Part shown: positions 12,662 through 20,770 of the stretch, piece after piece | Layout: every line of letters begins with the position of its first letter | Numbering within the stretch: position 1 is the stretch's first letter | From: Candidatus Cloacimonadota bacterium | GTDB taxonomy: Bacteria > Hydrothermota > E44-bin80 | Direction: 5' to 3' | DNA: 26,225 nucleotides | Assembly (NCBI GenBank): GCA_004375785.1 | Contig: SOKM01000228.1 | Coordinates: forward strand, 1-26,225 | Position numbers and translations under genes: made by a program | Notes under the pieces: model-generated | The model's input: only the letters and a program-made list of their open reading frames with translations | Told to the model about the DNA's origin: nothing | Databases searched by the model: none

Positions 12662-13948
12662 TTAGAATTTAGTGGTTGAGGCGAAATGGAATTTTTTCGC
12701 AAAGACAGCCGGGACGAGAAATCTTCCCTCTACCCTTTCTGGTTTTCCAAGATATTTCACCGTTGAAAGTATTGTAAATGGAGAATCATTAAATCTCATA
12801 TTCTTCACAGCCTTTGAAATTTTTCCATTCTCAACAAGGAAGAGTCCGTCTCTTGTCATTCCCGTAAGAATGAGTTCCTTGCGATTTACAAATCTAATAT
12901 ACCATAACCTTGTTACAAGAAGCCCATAATCAACCTTTTTAAGTATTTCTTCAGTCGTTATATTTGTCCCTTTCATAATAAGATTTGAAGGCACACCTGT
13001 TGCTTTGATACCCTTTTTCTTTGCCCAGTATCTCTTAGTCCATAACTTATTAAGTACGCCATTTTGCATCCAAATTTGTTTCTTTAAAGGTAATCCATCG
13101 TTTTCGATATCAAAGGGAAACCCTGGATTTTCAGCATGCGAAGGATCTGAAAATAATGTTATATTCGAAGATGCAATTCTTTTCCCTTCTTTCCTCGAGA
13201 AAAAACTCCAGCCTTCATCAGCGGTTCTTTTATCCATGAGAATATTTAAATACCACATCAAACTCCCCAATGCAAGAGGTTCAAGAAACACTGGATAATC
13301 ACCTGGTTTTATCTCAACAGGGTTTATCCCCATTTCTGCTTTTTGCAAAGCAGTCGCAAAGATGCTCATCACATCTATCTTTCTTATATCCTCGTCATAT
13401 TTCTCCGCAAATCCACTCGAACCATCCATTGATACAGTGATTGAAAATTTAGCGCTCGTTAAGGTATGGTTACAGAAAAATCCCCTGGTATTCATAAATG
13501 AGGTTTTCACTTTACCATTGTAGAAATATCCTGCTATCGTGGCATTTTTCTTTTTTGCTTTTTTAACTATTTCAAGAATCTTCTTTGCTTTCATAAGAGG
13601 TGTTGTCCTTGCAGTAGCTTCTATCTCTCTTTTTACATCCTTATATTCTTGAGGACACAAAGGCGGCATAAATTCCGGATCTTTTGGCATAGTTGAAGCA
13701 ATATCCTCTGCAATTCTCATTGCTCTGATGAGAGAATTCCTGTCCATTTTTGTTGTAGTCGCCGAACCAATCCTTCCATCCTTTATTGCTCTGATTTTTA
13801 TTGTTTCTATCTTCATTGACATATTCTGTGTTATCCTGTTCTCTCCAAACCGGCTGAGATTGGAATTCCTCTCTTCGTAATGAAGGATAACATCATCACA
13901 TTCTTTCTCCCTTCTTAAGAAATCAATTAGTGATTTATCTATCTTCAT
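12662..13948 (-). CDS. tldE: TldE/PmbA-like metalloprotease subunit
   Basis: This 428-aa member of the U62/TldD-PmbA family lacks the HExxxH zinc motif, as expected of the TldE partner. Family segments include ENRITQNMS near the N-terminus, SMDGSSGFAEKYDEDI in the middle, PVFLEPLALGSLMWYL and the C-terminal VTRLWYIRFVNRKELILTGMTRDGLFLVENGKI. TldE forms a heterodimer with TldD that degrades unfolded or modified peptides and in some bacteria matures RiPP peptides such as microcin B17. No RiPP precursor was seen nearby. The start overlaps the tldD stop by 4 bases (ATGA), so the pair is translationally coupled. Confidence 0.9.
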   Translation of the reverse strand: MKIDKSLIDFLRREKECDDVILHYEERNSNLSRFGENRITQNMSMKIETIKIRAIKDGRIGSATTTKMDRNSLIRAMRIAEDIASTMPKDPEFMPPLCPQEYKDVKREIEATARTTPLMKAKKILEIVKKAKKKNATIAGYFYNGKVKTSFMNTRGFFCNHTLTSAKFSITVSMDGSSGFAEKYDEDIRKIDVMSIFATALQKAEMGINPVEIKPGDYPVFLEPLALGSLMWYLNILMDKRTADEGWSFFSRKEGKRIASSNITLFSDPSHAENPGFPFDIENDGLPLKKQIWMQNGVLNKLWTKRYWAKKKGIKATGVPSNLIMKGTNITTEEILKKVDYGLLVTRLWYIRFVNRKELILTGMTRDGLFLVENGKISKAVKNMRFNDSPFTILSTVKYLGKPERVEGRFLVPAVFAKKFHFASTTKF

Positions 13949-15393
13949 TTTTTCCCCCTTTTCACATCTATATTTCTGAAAAGTGCATATGGAGCACCGT
14001 TTGTCATCTGTGCCCTCTGCATAGGTTCACCCTTACCGCAGTAAAATAACCCTCGCGGTTCCCAGTATTTTTTACCTGTCAAGCCATCAAGACTTCCCCA
14101 GAAATCAGGCGTGATGGAATGGTAGATTACATCCCTTAACATTCTCCCTTTTTTTCCGTTCTTGATTTCATAGAAAAGGTCTCCGCCAAACTGAAAATTC
14201 AACCTCCTCTGGTCTATGGAAAAACTACCTCTGCCCTCTATATATATACCATTTCTGACCTTTGATATAAGCTCTTCAGGAGATATGTCTTTATCCGCCG
14301 GAGCAAGATATAGATTGGGTATACGGTTAATGGGAAAACTGTAATATGCATCTGCCCGTCCAGAACCTCGACTTCTTTTTTCACCAATCAAGGGAGCAAC
14401 CTCCCGTGTTGTGCTGTAATCAACAAGGATTCCATTCTTTATAATATCCCACCTCTGGCATTTAACTCCTTCATCGTCGTATCCTGTAGTAGCAAGCCCT
14501 CCAGGAAGTGTATTATCTGCAATAAAATTTACAAGTGAACTTCCATACTTAAAATTACCCCTTTTCTCAGGAGTTGCAAAACTCCTTCCGGCAAAGTTTG
14601 CCTCATATCCCATTACCCGGTCAAGTTCTGTCGGATGTCCAACTGATTCATGAATAGTAAGTGAAAGATGGCACGGATTGAGAACCAGGTCTTTTTTGCC
14701 TTCTTTTGGGTATGCTGCACTGATTTTCGCAACTGCTTCCTGAGCAATTCTTTCCGCATTTTCAACCATCTTGAGGGAGAATATATGCTCCCACCCTGCG
14801 TTTTTAGGATAAGCCTGAAAAGACCTCATCTGTGAATCATTCCCTTTCACTGCAACTGCTGTATAATCGCTGTTAACAGTCGTAATCTCAGTTTCTATAA
14901 AAGAACCTTCCTGGGAAGTAAAGAACTGTTTTCTTCGATTTAGAATAAGATATGAGTAAGCTTTTACAATGAATTTGACTTTTAACATTGTTTCATTAAT
15001 CTTAAGAAGCATTGCAGCCTTCTCTTCCATCCCAATGGTGAAAGGGTTAATCTCAACAGGGGTAGTAAATCTGTCTTTATGAACAGGCTCCTGTGCAAGA
15101 AATATTCCTTTCTTGCGTGAAAGAATCGAACTTGCCTTTGCAATAGAAAACGCTTTCTTTACAATCTTTTCTATCTCCTTTTTACTAATCTTGTTTGATG
15201 ATGCAAAACCCCACGCACCACCTTTTAAGACCCTTACCCCAAAACCGTAGATATTCTCGTCCTGAACCTCTTTTGGGCTTCTATCCACCATAACAATCCT
15301 TTGTGACCTATCGTCTGTTACACGTATATCGGAATAATCGGCTCCAAGATGTGCTGCTAAGCCAATTGCATATTCACTCAGTTCCTTCATCAA
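13945..15393 (-). CDS. tldD: TldD-like zinc metalloprotease subunit
   Basis: This 482-aa protein carries the catalytic motif H248-E-S-V-G-H253 (TIHESVGHPTELDRVMGYEANFAG), the hallmark of TldD. Other family blocks are FGVRVLKGGAWGFASSN (50-67), GYDDEGVKCQRWDIIKNGILVDYSTTRE, a glycine-rich RGSGRADAYYSFPINRIPNLYL and a C-terminal CGKGEPMQRAQMTNGAP. The length is normal. It is the first gene of the tldD-tldE pair, with a GGGAGG ribosome site before the ATG at 15393 and a promoter about 105 bp upstream. TldD supplies the zinc active site inside a chamber shared with TldE. Confidence 0.93.
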   Translation of the reverse strand: MMKELSEYAIGLAAHLGADYSDIRVTDDRSQRIVMVDRSPKEVQDENIYGFGVRVLKGGAWGFASSNKISKKEIEKIVKKAFSIAKASSILSRKKGIFLAQEPVHKDRFTTPVEINPFTIGMEEKAAMLLKINETMLKVKFIVKAYSYLILNRRKQFFTSQEGSFIETEITTVNSDYTAVAVKGNDSQMRSFQAYPKNAGWEHIFSLKMVENAERIAQEAVAKISAAYPKEGKKDLVLNPCHLSLTIHESVGHPTELDRVMGYEANFAGRSFATPEKRGNFKYGSSLVNFIADNTLPGGLATTGYDDEGVKCQRWDIIKNGILVDYSTTREVAPLIGEKRSRGSGRADAYYSFPINRIPNLYLAPADKDISPEELISKVRNGIYIEGRGSFSIDQRRLNFQFGGDLFYEIKNGKKGRMLRDVIYHSITPDFWGSLDGLTGKKYWEPRGLFYCGKGEPMQRAQMTNGAPYALFRNIDVKRGKK

Positions 15394-15499
15394 TCCTCCC
15401 GGTATAATAATTGATTACTCAAATTAAATTGTAAAACGCTTCACACATGAAAAACCTTATCAGACATCCTGGTTTTTGTGAAGATATTTCATTAATAAC

Positions 15500-15528
15500 T
15501 TCATACAGTAAATTTTTCTTCTTGTCAA
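15500..15528 (-). promoter_or_regulatory. Sigma70-type promoter of tldD-tldE
   Basis: The minus strand reads TTGACA (15523-15528), 17 bp, TATGAA (15500-15505). The -35 box is perfect and the -10 is four of six. The leader is about 100 bases. Confidence 0.55.
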
Positions 15529-15602
15529 GCAATTTAGCCACAGATTACACATATCATACACAACAGGTAAGGCATCTTGCCTTACAACAGAAAGAGTCAA
15601 AA

Positions 15603-15693
15603 CGAGATTGCCATCCTTCGTTCCACTCAGGACAGGCTCAACTTCGGTTCAGGGCTCGCCGTGTACCGTATGGTAACATGGCTCGCAATGACA
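15603..15693. repeat. REP-2 element with an ACCGTATGGT palindrome
   Basis: It runs from CGAGATTGCC to CGCAATGACA between the divergent tldD and por promoters. Near its right end is a palindrome of about 22 bp, core ACCGTATGGT at 15665-15674, flanked by directly repeated CTCGC. Along with the two promoters it accounts for most of the 430-bp gap 15394-15823. Confidence 0.8.
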
Positions 15694-15729
15694 AGGAGAG
15701 AGGAAGATGAATTTTTTTTGTTTTTTTAC

Positions 15730-15795
15730 TTGACGAAAAAGGAAATCAGTGTTAAAAGTAAATACTATATAGATTTGTTTGGTATAAATATTTAC
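15730..15795 (+). promoter_or_regulatory. Probable por promoter region with an inverted repeat
   Basis: TTGACG (15730-15735) is followed 17 bp later by TAAAAG, a weak -10 box. Downstream, GTAAATA (15758-15764) is mirrored by TATTTAC (15789-15795). That inverted repeat could be an operator at or just below the start of transcription. The ribosome site GAGGAGG lies before porC. Confidence 0.4.
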
Positions 15796-15823
15796 CTTAC
15801 AGTAGGAAGATAGAGGAGGCATA

Positions 15824-16402
15824 ATGAAAGAAATTTTTGAAATAAGATGGCACGGAAGAGGAGGTCAGGGTGCAAAAACAGCCGCCCTTCTCTTAGGTGA
15901 TGCAGCACTCTCAACAGGTAAGTATATACAGGCTTTTCCTGAGTATGGTCCGGAAAGAATGGGAGCACCTGTTCAATCCTTTGATAGACTGAGTGATAAA
16001 CCTATCACCATACACAGCGGTATTACAAACCCTGACATAGTAATTGTTCTTGACCCCACACTGATGAAATCGATAGATGTCACAGACGGACTGGCTGAGG
16101 ATGGTCACCTTATCATTAACACACATAAATCCCCTGATGAGATAAGAAAGGAGTTTAATATTAAAGGAAGAAAAATTGCAACCTGTGATGCATATAAGAT
16201 TTCCGAGGATACCATAGGCAAGAAGATTCCAAACACTCCAATGCTTGGAGCACTAATCAAGGTAACAGGTCTACTCGATTTTGAGAAGATGTTAAAGGAT
16301 ACGGAAGAAAAAATGCAAAAAAAATTTTCTGGAAGGCCTGAGATAGTGAAAGGCAATATTGAATCGATGAAAAGGGCTTATGAGGAGGTAAAACAAGAAT
16401 GA
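15824..16402 (+). CDS. porC: Pyruvate/2-oxoacid:ferredoxin oxidoreductase, gamma subunit
   Basis: This 192-aa protein opens with EIRWHGRGGQGAKTAALLL, the G-R-G-G-Q-G motif (G11-G16) of POR gamma subunits, then FPEYGPERMGAPVQSF and GITNPDIVIVLDPTL. It is part of the four-subunit enzyme that converts pyruvate and CoA to acetyl-CoA, CO2 and reduced ferredoxin. The gene order gamma-delta-alpha-beta is the one found in Thermotoga and many archaea. GAGGAGG precedes the ATG. Its last codons overlap porD by 4 bases. Confidence 0.92.
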   Translation: MKEIFEIRWHGRGGQGAKTAALLLGDAALSTGKYIQAFPEYGPERMGAPVQSFDRLSDKPITIHSGITNPDIVIVLDPTLMKSIDVTDGLAEDGHLIINTHKSPDEIRKEFNIKGRKIATCDAYKISEDTIGKKIPNTPMLGALIKVTGLLDFEKMLKDTEEKMQKKFSGRPEIVKGNIESMKRAYEEVKQE

Positions 16403-16686
16403 AGAAAGGATGGAAGGAATTAGCCATAGGAACACAGATTACAAAACCAGGTTCTTCAGAGGATTTCAAAACAGGTGATTGGAGAACAGAAAGACCTATC
16501 ATTGATTTCGATAAGTGTATTCATTGTTTAATATGCTGGATATACTGCCCTGATTCTTCGATTGATGTAAGAGACGGAAAGATTGCCAGCATCAATTATG
16601 ATTTTTGCAAAGGCTGTGCAATCTGTGTAGAGGAATGCCCAAAGGATGCAATTACTATGCACTCTGAAGTAGAGTTTGAAAAATGA
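16399..16686 (+). CDS. porD: Pyruvate/2-oxoacid:ferredoxin oxidoreductase, delta (ferredoxin) subunit
   Basis: This 95-aa two-cluster ferredoxin has C40, C43, C46, C50 and C70, C73, C76, C80, each in the CxxCxxCxxxCP pattern for a [4Fe-4S] cluster. The N-terminal lead GTQITKPGSSEDFKTGDWRTERP is typical of POR delta subunits. It passes electrons from the beta subunit to external ferredoxin. It overlaps porC by 4 bases. A 101-bp AT-rich gap with several TATATA runs follows before porA, which has its own strong ribosome site, so a second promoter there is possible. Confidence 0.92.
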   Translation: MKKGWKELAIGTQITKPGSSEDFKTGDWRTERPIIDFDKCIHCLICWIYCPDSSIDVRDGKIASINYDFCKGCAICVEECPKDAITMHSEVEFEK

Positions 16687-16787
16687 CTAAAAAAGATTTA
16701 ACCGCAAAGAATGTAGAGAATTTATAAATATATATATAGTTATCTATACGGCTAAATAAAAAAATAAGTATAGATGGAGGGCTTTTT

Positions 16788-17966
16788 ATGAAAAAGATTG
16801 TAGTCGCAAAGACAGGCAATGAAGCGATGGCAGAAGCAATGAGGCAGATTAATCCAGATGTGGTAGCTGCTTACCCTATAACACCTGCAACAGAAGTGGT
16901 TCAGATCTTCTCAGGTTTCGTTGCTGATGGAAGAGTTGACACAGAATTTGTCCCTGCAGAGAGTGAACATAGTGCATTAAGTGCCTGTGTCGGTGCTGCT
17001 GCAGCTGGCGGTAGGGTAATGACATCCACCGCATCACAAGGACTTGCCTTAATGCATGAAGTGCTCTTTATAGCTGCCGGGTTAAGGCTACCAATAGTTA
17101 TATGCGAAGTGAATAGAGCTCTAGCAGGTCCAATCAATATCCATTGTGACCACTCAGATACAATGGCATCAAGGGATTCAGGCTGGCTCCAGATATATTC
17201 AGAAAATTCACAGGAAGCATACGATAACACAATTCAGGCAATGAAGATTGCAGAAAAGGTCTTTTTACCAGCAATTGTAAGTGTAGATGCTTTCATTATC
17301 AGTCATTCAATGGAAAGACTTGAGATTCTTCCTGATGATGAGGTGCGGTCATTTATTGGTGAACACAGAAAACCTTACGACCTGCTTGATATTGCTCACC
17401 CAATTACATTGGGGGGGCTTGACCTTCAGGATTACTTTTTTGAGCACAAGAGACAGGAAATAGAAGCAATGAAGGAAGCAAAAACAGCAGTGATTGAAGT
17501 GGGCAAGGAATTCGGAGAAAAATTTGGCACCAGCTATGGTTTTTTTGAAGAATACAGAATGGATGGGGCGGATATTGCAATTATTGCCCTTGGTTCTACT
17601 GCAGGAACATCTAAAGTGGTTGTAGATACGCTCAGAGCCAAAGGAATGAAGGTGGGGCTTTTCAAAATAAGGGTTTTCAGACCCTTTGCTTTCGAAGAGA
17701 TTAAAAAATCGCTTGAACATATAAAGGCAATTGGAGTCCTTGACAGAGCAGATGGTATGAGCTCCATCGGTGGACCCGTTTTTCATGAAATCCGCTCCAG
17801 CCTTTATGAGTCAGAGAAAAGACCGTTTATTACAAACTATATATACGGCCTTGGGGGACGGGACATATTCCCTAAAGACATAGAAACTGTATATAGAGAA
17901 CTCAATGAGATTGCAGAAAAAGATGAAGTAAAAAATCTTATTAACTATATAGGTGTAAGAGAATAG
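16788..17966 (+). CDS. porA: Pyruvate/2-oxoacid:ferredoxin oxidoreductase, alpha subunit
   Basis: This 392-aa protein has the domain I signature VAAYPITPATEVVQIF and the TEFVPAESEHSALSACVGAAAAGGRVMTSTASQGLALMHEVL stretch that lines the active site in POR alpha subunits. RLPIVICEVNRALAGPINIHCDHSD matches the pyruvate-specific subfamily better than the 2-ketoglutarate or indolepyruvate ones, though I cannot exclude another 2-oxoacid. The C-terminal part (ALGSTAGTSKVVVDTLRAKGMKVGLFKIRVFRPF) is the transketolase-like C domain. GGAGGG precedes the ATG. Confidence 0.92.
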   Translation: MKKIVVAKTGNEAMAEAMRQINPDVVAAYPITPATEVVQIFSGFVADGRVDTEFVPAESEHSALSACVGAAAAGGRVMTSTASQGLALMHEVLFIAAGLRLPIVICEVNRALAGPINIHCDHSDTMASRDSGWLQIYSENSQEAYDNTIQAMKIAEKVFLPAIVSVDAFIISHSMERLEILPDDEVRSFIGEHRKPYDLLDIAHPITLGGLDLQDYFFEHKRQEIEAMKEAKTAVIEVGKEFGEKFGTSYGFFEEYRMDGADIAIIALGSTAGTSKVVVDTLRAKGMKVGLFKIRVFRPFAFEEIKKSLEHIKAIGVLDRADGMSSIGGPVFHEIRSSLYESEKRPFITNYIYGLGGRDIFPKDIETVYRELNEIAEKDEVKNLINYIGVRE

Positions 17967-17974
17967 GAGGAGAG

Positions 17975-18901
17975 ATGCCGAGTCTGAAACAACTATCAAG
18001 TGAGAAAGACCTTTTCGCCAGTGGACACAGGGCGTGTGCAGGTTGTGCTGCCAGCATTATACTGAGACAGGTTGCTCTCGTTGCAGGTAAAAATACTGTC
18101 TTTGTGGGTGCTACAGGGTGTATGGAAGTGGTTTCTACAATTTTCCCTTACACTGCATGGAAAGTCCCATTTCTTCATAATGCATTTGAAAATTCTGCTG
18201 CAACTGCAAGTGGTATTGAATCGATATACAGATCACTTAAGAAAAGAGGAAAAATAACAAAGAAGATAAATGTTATTGCTTTTGGTGGTGATGGTGGTAC
18301 TTATGATATTGGTTTTCAGTCTCTTTCAGGAGCAATGGAGAGAAGACACAATATGCTCTACCTCTGTTATAACAATGAGGCATATATGAACACAGGTATT
18401 CAGAGGTCAAGCGCTACACCTTACGGAGCGCACACTACAACTTCTCCTGCCGGGACCGTAATTCCAGGAAAACAACAGTTCCCAAAGGATTTAACAGAGG
18501 CAATCGCTGCTCATGATATACCCTATTTGGCACAGGCTGCTCCGCACAACTGGGCAGATTTTACAAAAAAGGTTGAAAAAGCACTATCTATCGAAGGACC
18601 CACTTTTATCAACGTTCTTTCAGCCTGTCCGCTCGGGTGGGTTTATCCCACACACCTATCAATAAAGATATCAAAATTAGCAGCAGAAACCTGTTTCTGG
18701 CCTCTTTACGAGGTAGAAAATGGTATCCATAAGATCAACTTTAGACCAAAGGAGAAAAAACCACTCCTAGAGTGGATAAAACTTCAGGGCCGATTCAGGC
18801 ATCTATTAAGTGAACATAACAAACATATCATAGAAGAAGCGCAGAAAGAAGTCGATAGAAAATGGGATAGGCTTCTTAAAATGGCAGAAGCAAAAATTTA
18901 A
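17975..18901 (+). CDS. porB: Pyruvate/2-oxoacid:ferredoxin oxidoreductase, beta subunit
   Basis: This 308-aa thiamine diphosphate-binding subunit has the TPP motif GDGG (105-108) through CYNNEAYMNTG (N133-N134). Cysteines C21, C24 (ACAGCAAS), C49 (GATGCMEV) and C218 (SACPLGW) are in the positions that bind the proximal [4Fe-4S] cluster. GIQRSSATPYGAHTTTSPAG is typical of pyruvate-type enzymes. It starts 8 bp after porA with AGGAGAG before the ATG. Only 12 bp separate it from the roadblock gene that follows, so read-through into the GTPase module is likely. Confidence 0.93.
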   Translation: MPSLKQLSSEKDLFASGHRACAGCAASIILRQVALVAGKNTVFVGATGCMEVVSTIFPYTAWKVPFLHNAFENSAATASGIESIYRSLKKRGKITKKINVIAFGGDGGTYDIGFQSLSGAMERRHNMLYLCYNNEAYMNTGIQRSSATPYGAHTTTSPAGTVIPGKQQFPKDLTEAIAAHDIPYLAQAAPHNWADFTKKVEKALSIEGPTFINVLSACPLGWVYPTHLSIKISKLAAETCFWPLYEVENGIHKINFRPKEKKPLLEWIKLQGRFRHLLSEHNKHIIEEAQKEVDRKWDRLLKMAEAKI

Positions 18902-18913
18902 AAAGAAAACCAT

Positions 18914-19411
18914 ATGCCGTTTGAAACTGTTAATATTTTTGAACAAGATTTTTGGGAAATAAACGAAAATCTTGAGGTATTACGAAAAGAGTCAAATGCG
19001 GAAAGTATACTTCTTGTAGATAAAGCAGGACAGCTAATTACAAGCGCAGGAGATGTTTCAACAATTGATATGTCTGCCTTCGCATCCCTCTCAGCAGCAG
19101 ACTTTGCTGCAACAAGCCAGCTTGCTTTGCTGATTGGGGAAAGTGAATTTAACACACTTTTTCATCAAGGAAAAAATTTAAGTCTTTATGTATCAGTTGT
19201 AGCACAGAGCGTTATCCTTATTGTTATTTTCAGCCAAAAAACAACTCTGGGGCTTGTCAGACTGAAGGTCAACAATACAACCAAAAAACTTGAACTAATA
19301 TTTGCAAGAATATTTAACAAACTCGGAACTGCAAAAGAGCGAAAAGAAGACGAGTTTGGTGAAGATTTCTTTAAGGAAGCAGACGGTGAAATCGATAGCC
19401 TTTTTACTTAA
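18914..19411 (+). CDS. Roadblock/LC7-domain protein (MglB-like)
   Basis: This 165-aa protein has an N-terminal roadblock fold. It shows a helix FWEINENLEVLRKESNAESILLVDKAGQLITSAGD, the central FASLSAADFAATSQLALLIGE helix, and strands FNTLFHQGKNLSLYVSVVAQSVILIVIFS and TTLGLVRLKV. MglB-type roadblock dimers bind the MglA GTPase and act as its GTPase activator and/or exchange factor. The acidic C-terminal tail of about 30 residues (RKEDEFGEDFFKEADGEIDS) is extra to the fold. It lies 12 bp after porB and 6 bp before the GTPase, with only a weak ribosome site. Confidence 0.85.
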   Translation: MPFETVNIFEQDFWEINENLEVLRKESNAESILLVDKAGQLITSAGDVSTIDMSAFASLSAADFAATSQLALLIGESEFNTLFHQGKNLSLYVSVVAQSVILIVIFSQKTTLGLVRLKVNNTTKKLELIFARIFNKLGTAKERKEDEFGEDFFKEADGEIDSLFT

Positions 19412-19417
19412 AACCCA

Positions 19418-19999
19418 ATGTCACTTATAAATTATGCTTCAAGGGAAATAAATTGTAAGATAGTTTACTATGGACCCGGTCTTGGTGGGAAGACAACGAA
19501 TTTAAAATATATATATTCAAAGATCGCACCCGGTATCAGAGGAAAACTAATAAGCCTTGCAACAGAACTTGATAGAACGCTTTTCTTCGACTTCCTTCCT
19601 GTAGATGTAGGAACAATAAAGGGTTTCAAGACAAGATTTCATTTATACACAGTCCCAGGACAGATCTATTATAATGCATCTAGGAAACTGATACTAAAGG
19701 GTGTTGATGGAATAATCTTTGTTGCTGATTCTCAGATAGAAAGATTTGACGATTGTATCGATAGTATTGAAAATATGAAAGAAAATCTCGCTGTACTTAG
19801 CCTTTCCGTAAATAATCTTCCGATGGTGATTCAATATAACAAAAGAGATCTTCCAAATATCTCTCCACTTGAAAAACTTGAGAGTGTGTTAAATCCCAGA
19901 AAAGTACCTTACTTCGAAGCAGTTGCAACACAGGGGATAGGTGTTTTTGACACCTTAAAGGCGTGCAGTAAACTTGTCATAAGAACCCTGAGCAGATAA
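19418..19999 (+). CDS. MglA-like small Ras-family GTPase
   Basis: This 193-aa GTPase has the P-loop G19-PGLGGKTT27, the MglA-type form with an extra glycine. The switch I region DRTLFFDFLPVDVG starts at 52, switch II is VPGQIYYNASRK (79-90) and the specificity motif is NKRD (141-144). These are MglA features rather than those of Rab or Arf proteins. MglA controls cell polarity and motility in Myxococcus. In other bacteria its role is mostly unknown. Here it forms a compact unit with a roadblock partner, a zinc ribbon and an unknown protein, behind the por genes. Confidence 0.9.
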   Translation: MSLINYASREINCKIVYYGPGLGGKTTNLKYIYSKIAPGIRGKLISLATELDRTLFFDFLPVDVGTIKGFKTRFHLYTVPGQIYYNASRKLILKGVDGIIFVADSQIERFDDCIDSIENMKENLAVLSLSVNNLPMVIQYNKRDLPNISPLEKLESVLNPRKVPYFEAVATQGIGVFDTLKACSKLVIRTLSR

Positions 20000-20011
20000 A
20001 AATAGACTTCA

Positions 20012-20134
20012 ATGGCAGAAGTAGTTAGATTAAAGTGTTTTAGTTGTGGTGTACCTCTTTCTGCTATTTCACAGTCTCTTGATTTGAGTTACATCTGTTC
20101 ACACTGTGGGCATGCCAACAAACTTACAGAATAA
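20012..20134 (+). CDS. 40-residue zinc-ribbon protein
   Basis: A short frame from ATG 20012 to TAA 20134 encodes MAEVVRLKCFSCGVPLSAIS, then a linker, then YICSHCGHANKLTE. The two CxxC pairs (KCFSCG and ICSHCG), 20 residues apart, make a treble-clef or rubredoxin-type zinc ribbon. It is 12 bases after the GTPase stop, and the next gene starts one base after its own stop (TAAAATG), so it is tightly embedded in the operon. It may be a protein-protein or RNA/DNA-binding adaptor for the GTPase module. It falls below common length cut-offs and could be missed by annotation. Confidence 0.75.
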   Translation: MAEVVRLKCFSCGVPLSAISQSLDLSYICSHCGHANKLTE

Positions 20135-20135
20135 A

Positions 20136-20765
20136 ATGGCTGATGAAGCAAGAACACATATTTTAGATGCTGCAAAGAGGATTATAGATTCCACCTGGCG
20201 TGGAAGGGAACATAGTGTAGAAGAGATTGTAGACGATATAAAGAACTTCCTTGATGAAGAAAATGAAAGAATTGTTACAGAACAGGAGTGGCAGGGAATC
20301 CTCGACCAGTTTCCTATTGTAGATTTATCCGGGAAGATTCTCCAGATAAGAGATACCTTTATTAAAAAGTATGGAATAGAAAAGGGTATTCAAAAAGATG
20401 AAAAAAAAGAAACGGAAGATATACTCTTAATCTCTGATGACCCACTTGAACAAGAGCAGAAACTTATCAAACATCTTCAAGCAATCAGAAAAAAAGGAGT
20501 AAAAAAAATAGTTACTCAATACGAAAAGATGTTCCATAACGCATCAAATAGACCTACCGATGTTGAACTAATTGATTTCATCAGGAAAAACTCTCTGGAG
20601 CGAAAAGAGAACAGAAAAACAGTTATAATTGCGCTTTCACGTATAGTGGGTTCAGAAAGGATTCTCAGAATATTTGATACGATTGAGGAAAAAAGACCAT
20701 TCGACAGCAAACGAGCGTTCTTCGACAGTTGGCTTAAAAAACAGAAAAGCCTGGTGGAGAAATAA
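20136..20765 (+). CDS. Unrecognised charged helical protein of the GTPase operon
   Basis: This protein of about 209 aa starts MADEARTHILDAAKRIIDST. I do not recognise a family. It is highly charged and mostly helical by eye. An N-terminal part of about 75 residues ends at SGKILQIRDTF, followed by a Lys/Glu-rich linker (EKGIQKDEKKETEDILLISDD) and a C-terminal helical part ending FFDSWLKKQKSLVEK. There is no signal peptide or membrane segment. I chose the ATG at 20136 because it follows the zinc-ribbon stop by one base. An in-frame ATG at 20106 would lie inside that gene. It may be an effector or regulator of the MglA-like GTPase, judged only by position. Confidence 0.6.
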   Translation: MADEARTHILDAAKRIIDSTWRGREHSVEEIVDDIKNFLDEENERIVTEQEWQGILDQFPIVDLSGKILQIRDTFIKKYGIEKGIQKDEKKETEDILLISDDPLEQEQKLIKHLQAIRKKGVKKIVTQYEKMFHNASNRPTDVELIDFIRKNSLERKENRKTVIIALSRIVGSERILRIFDTIEEKRPFDSKRAFFDSWLKKQKSLVEK

Positions 20766-20770
20766 GAAAG

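Noticed and set aside
13945..15393. TldD-TldE as part of a RiPP cluster
   Set aside because: No precursor peptide, cyclodehydratase or transporter lies nearby. The radical SAM gene is an AmrS type 12 kb away.
15447..15813. Two overlapping plus-strand frames between tldD and porC
   Set aside because: Both are translations of the REP-2 element at 15603-15693 and its flanks, with no ribosome site.
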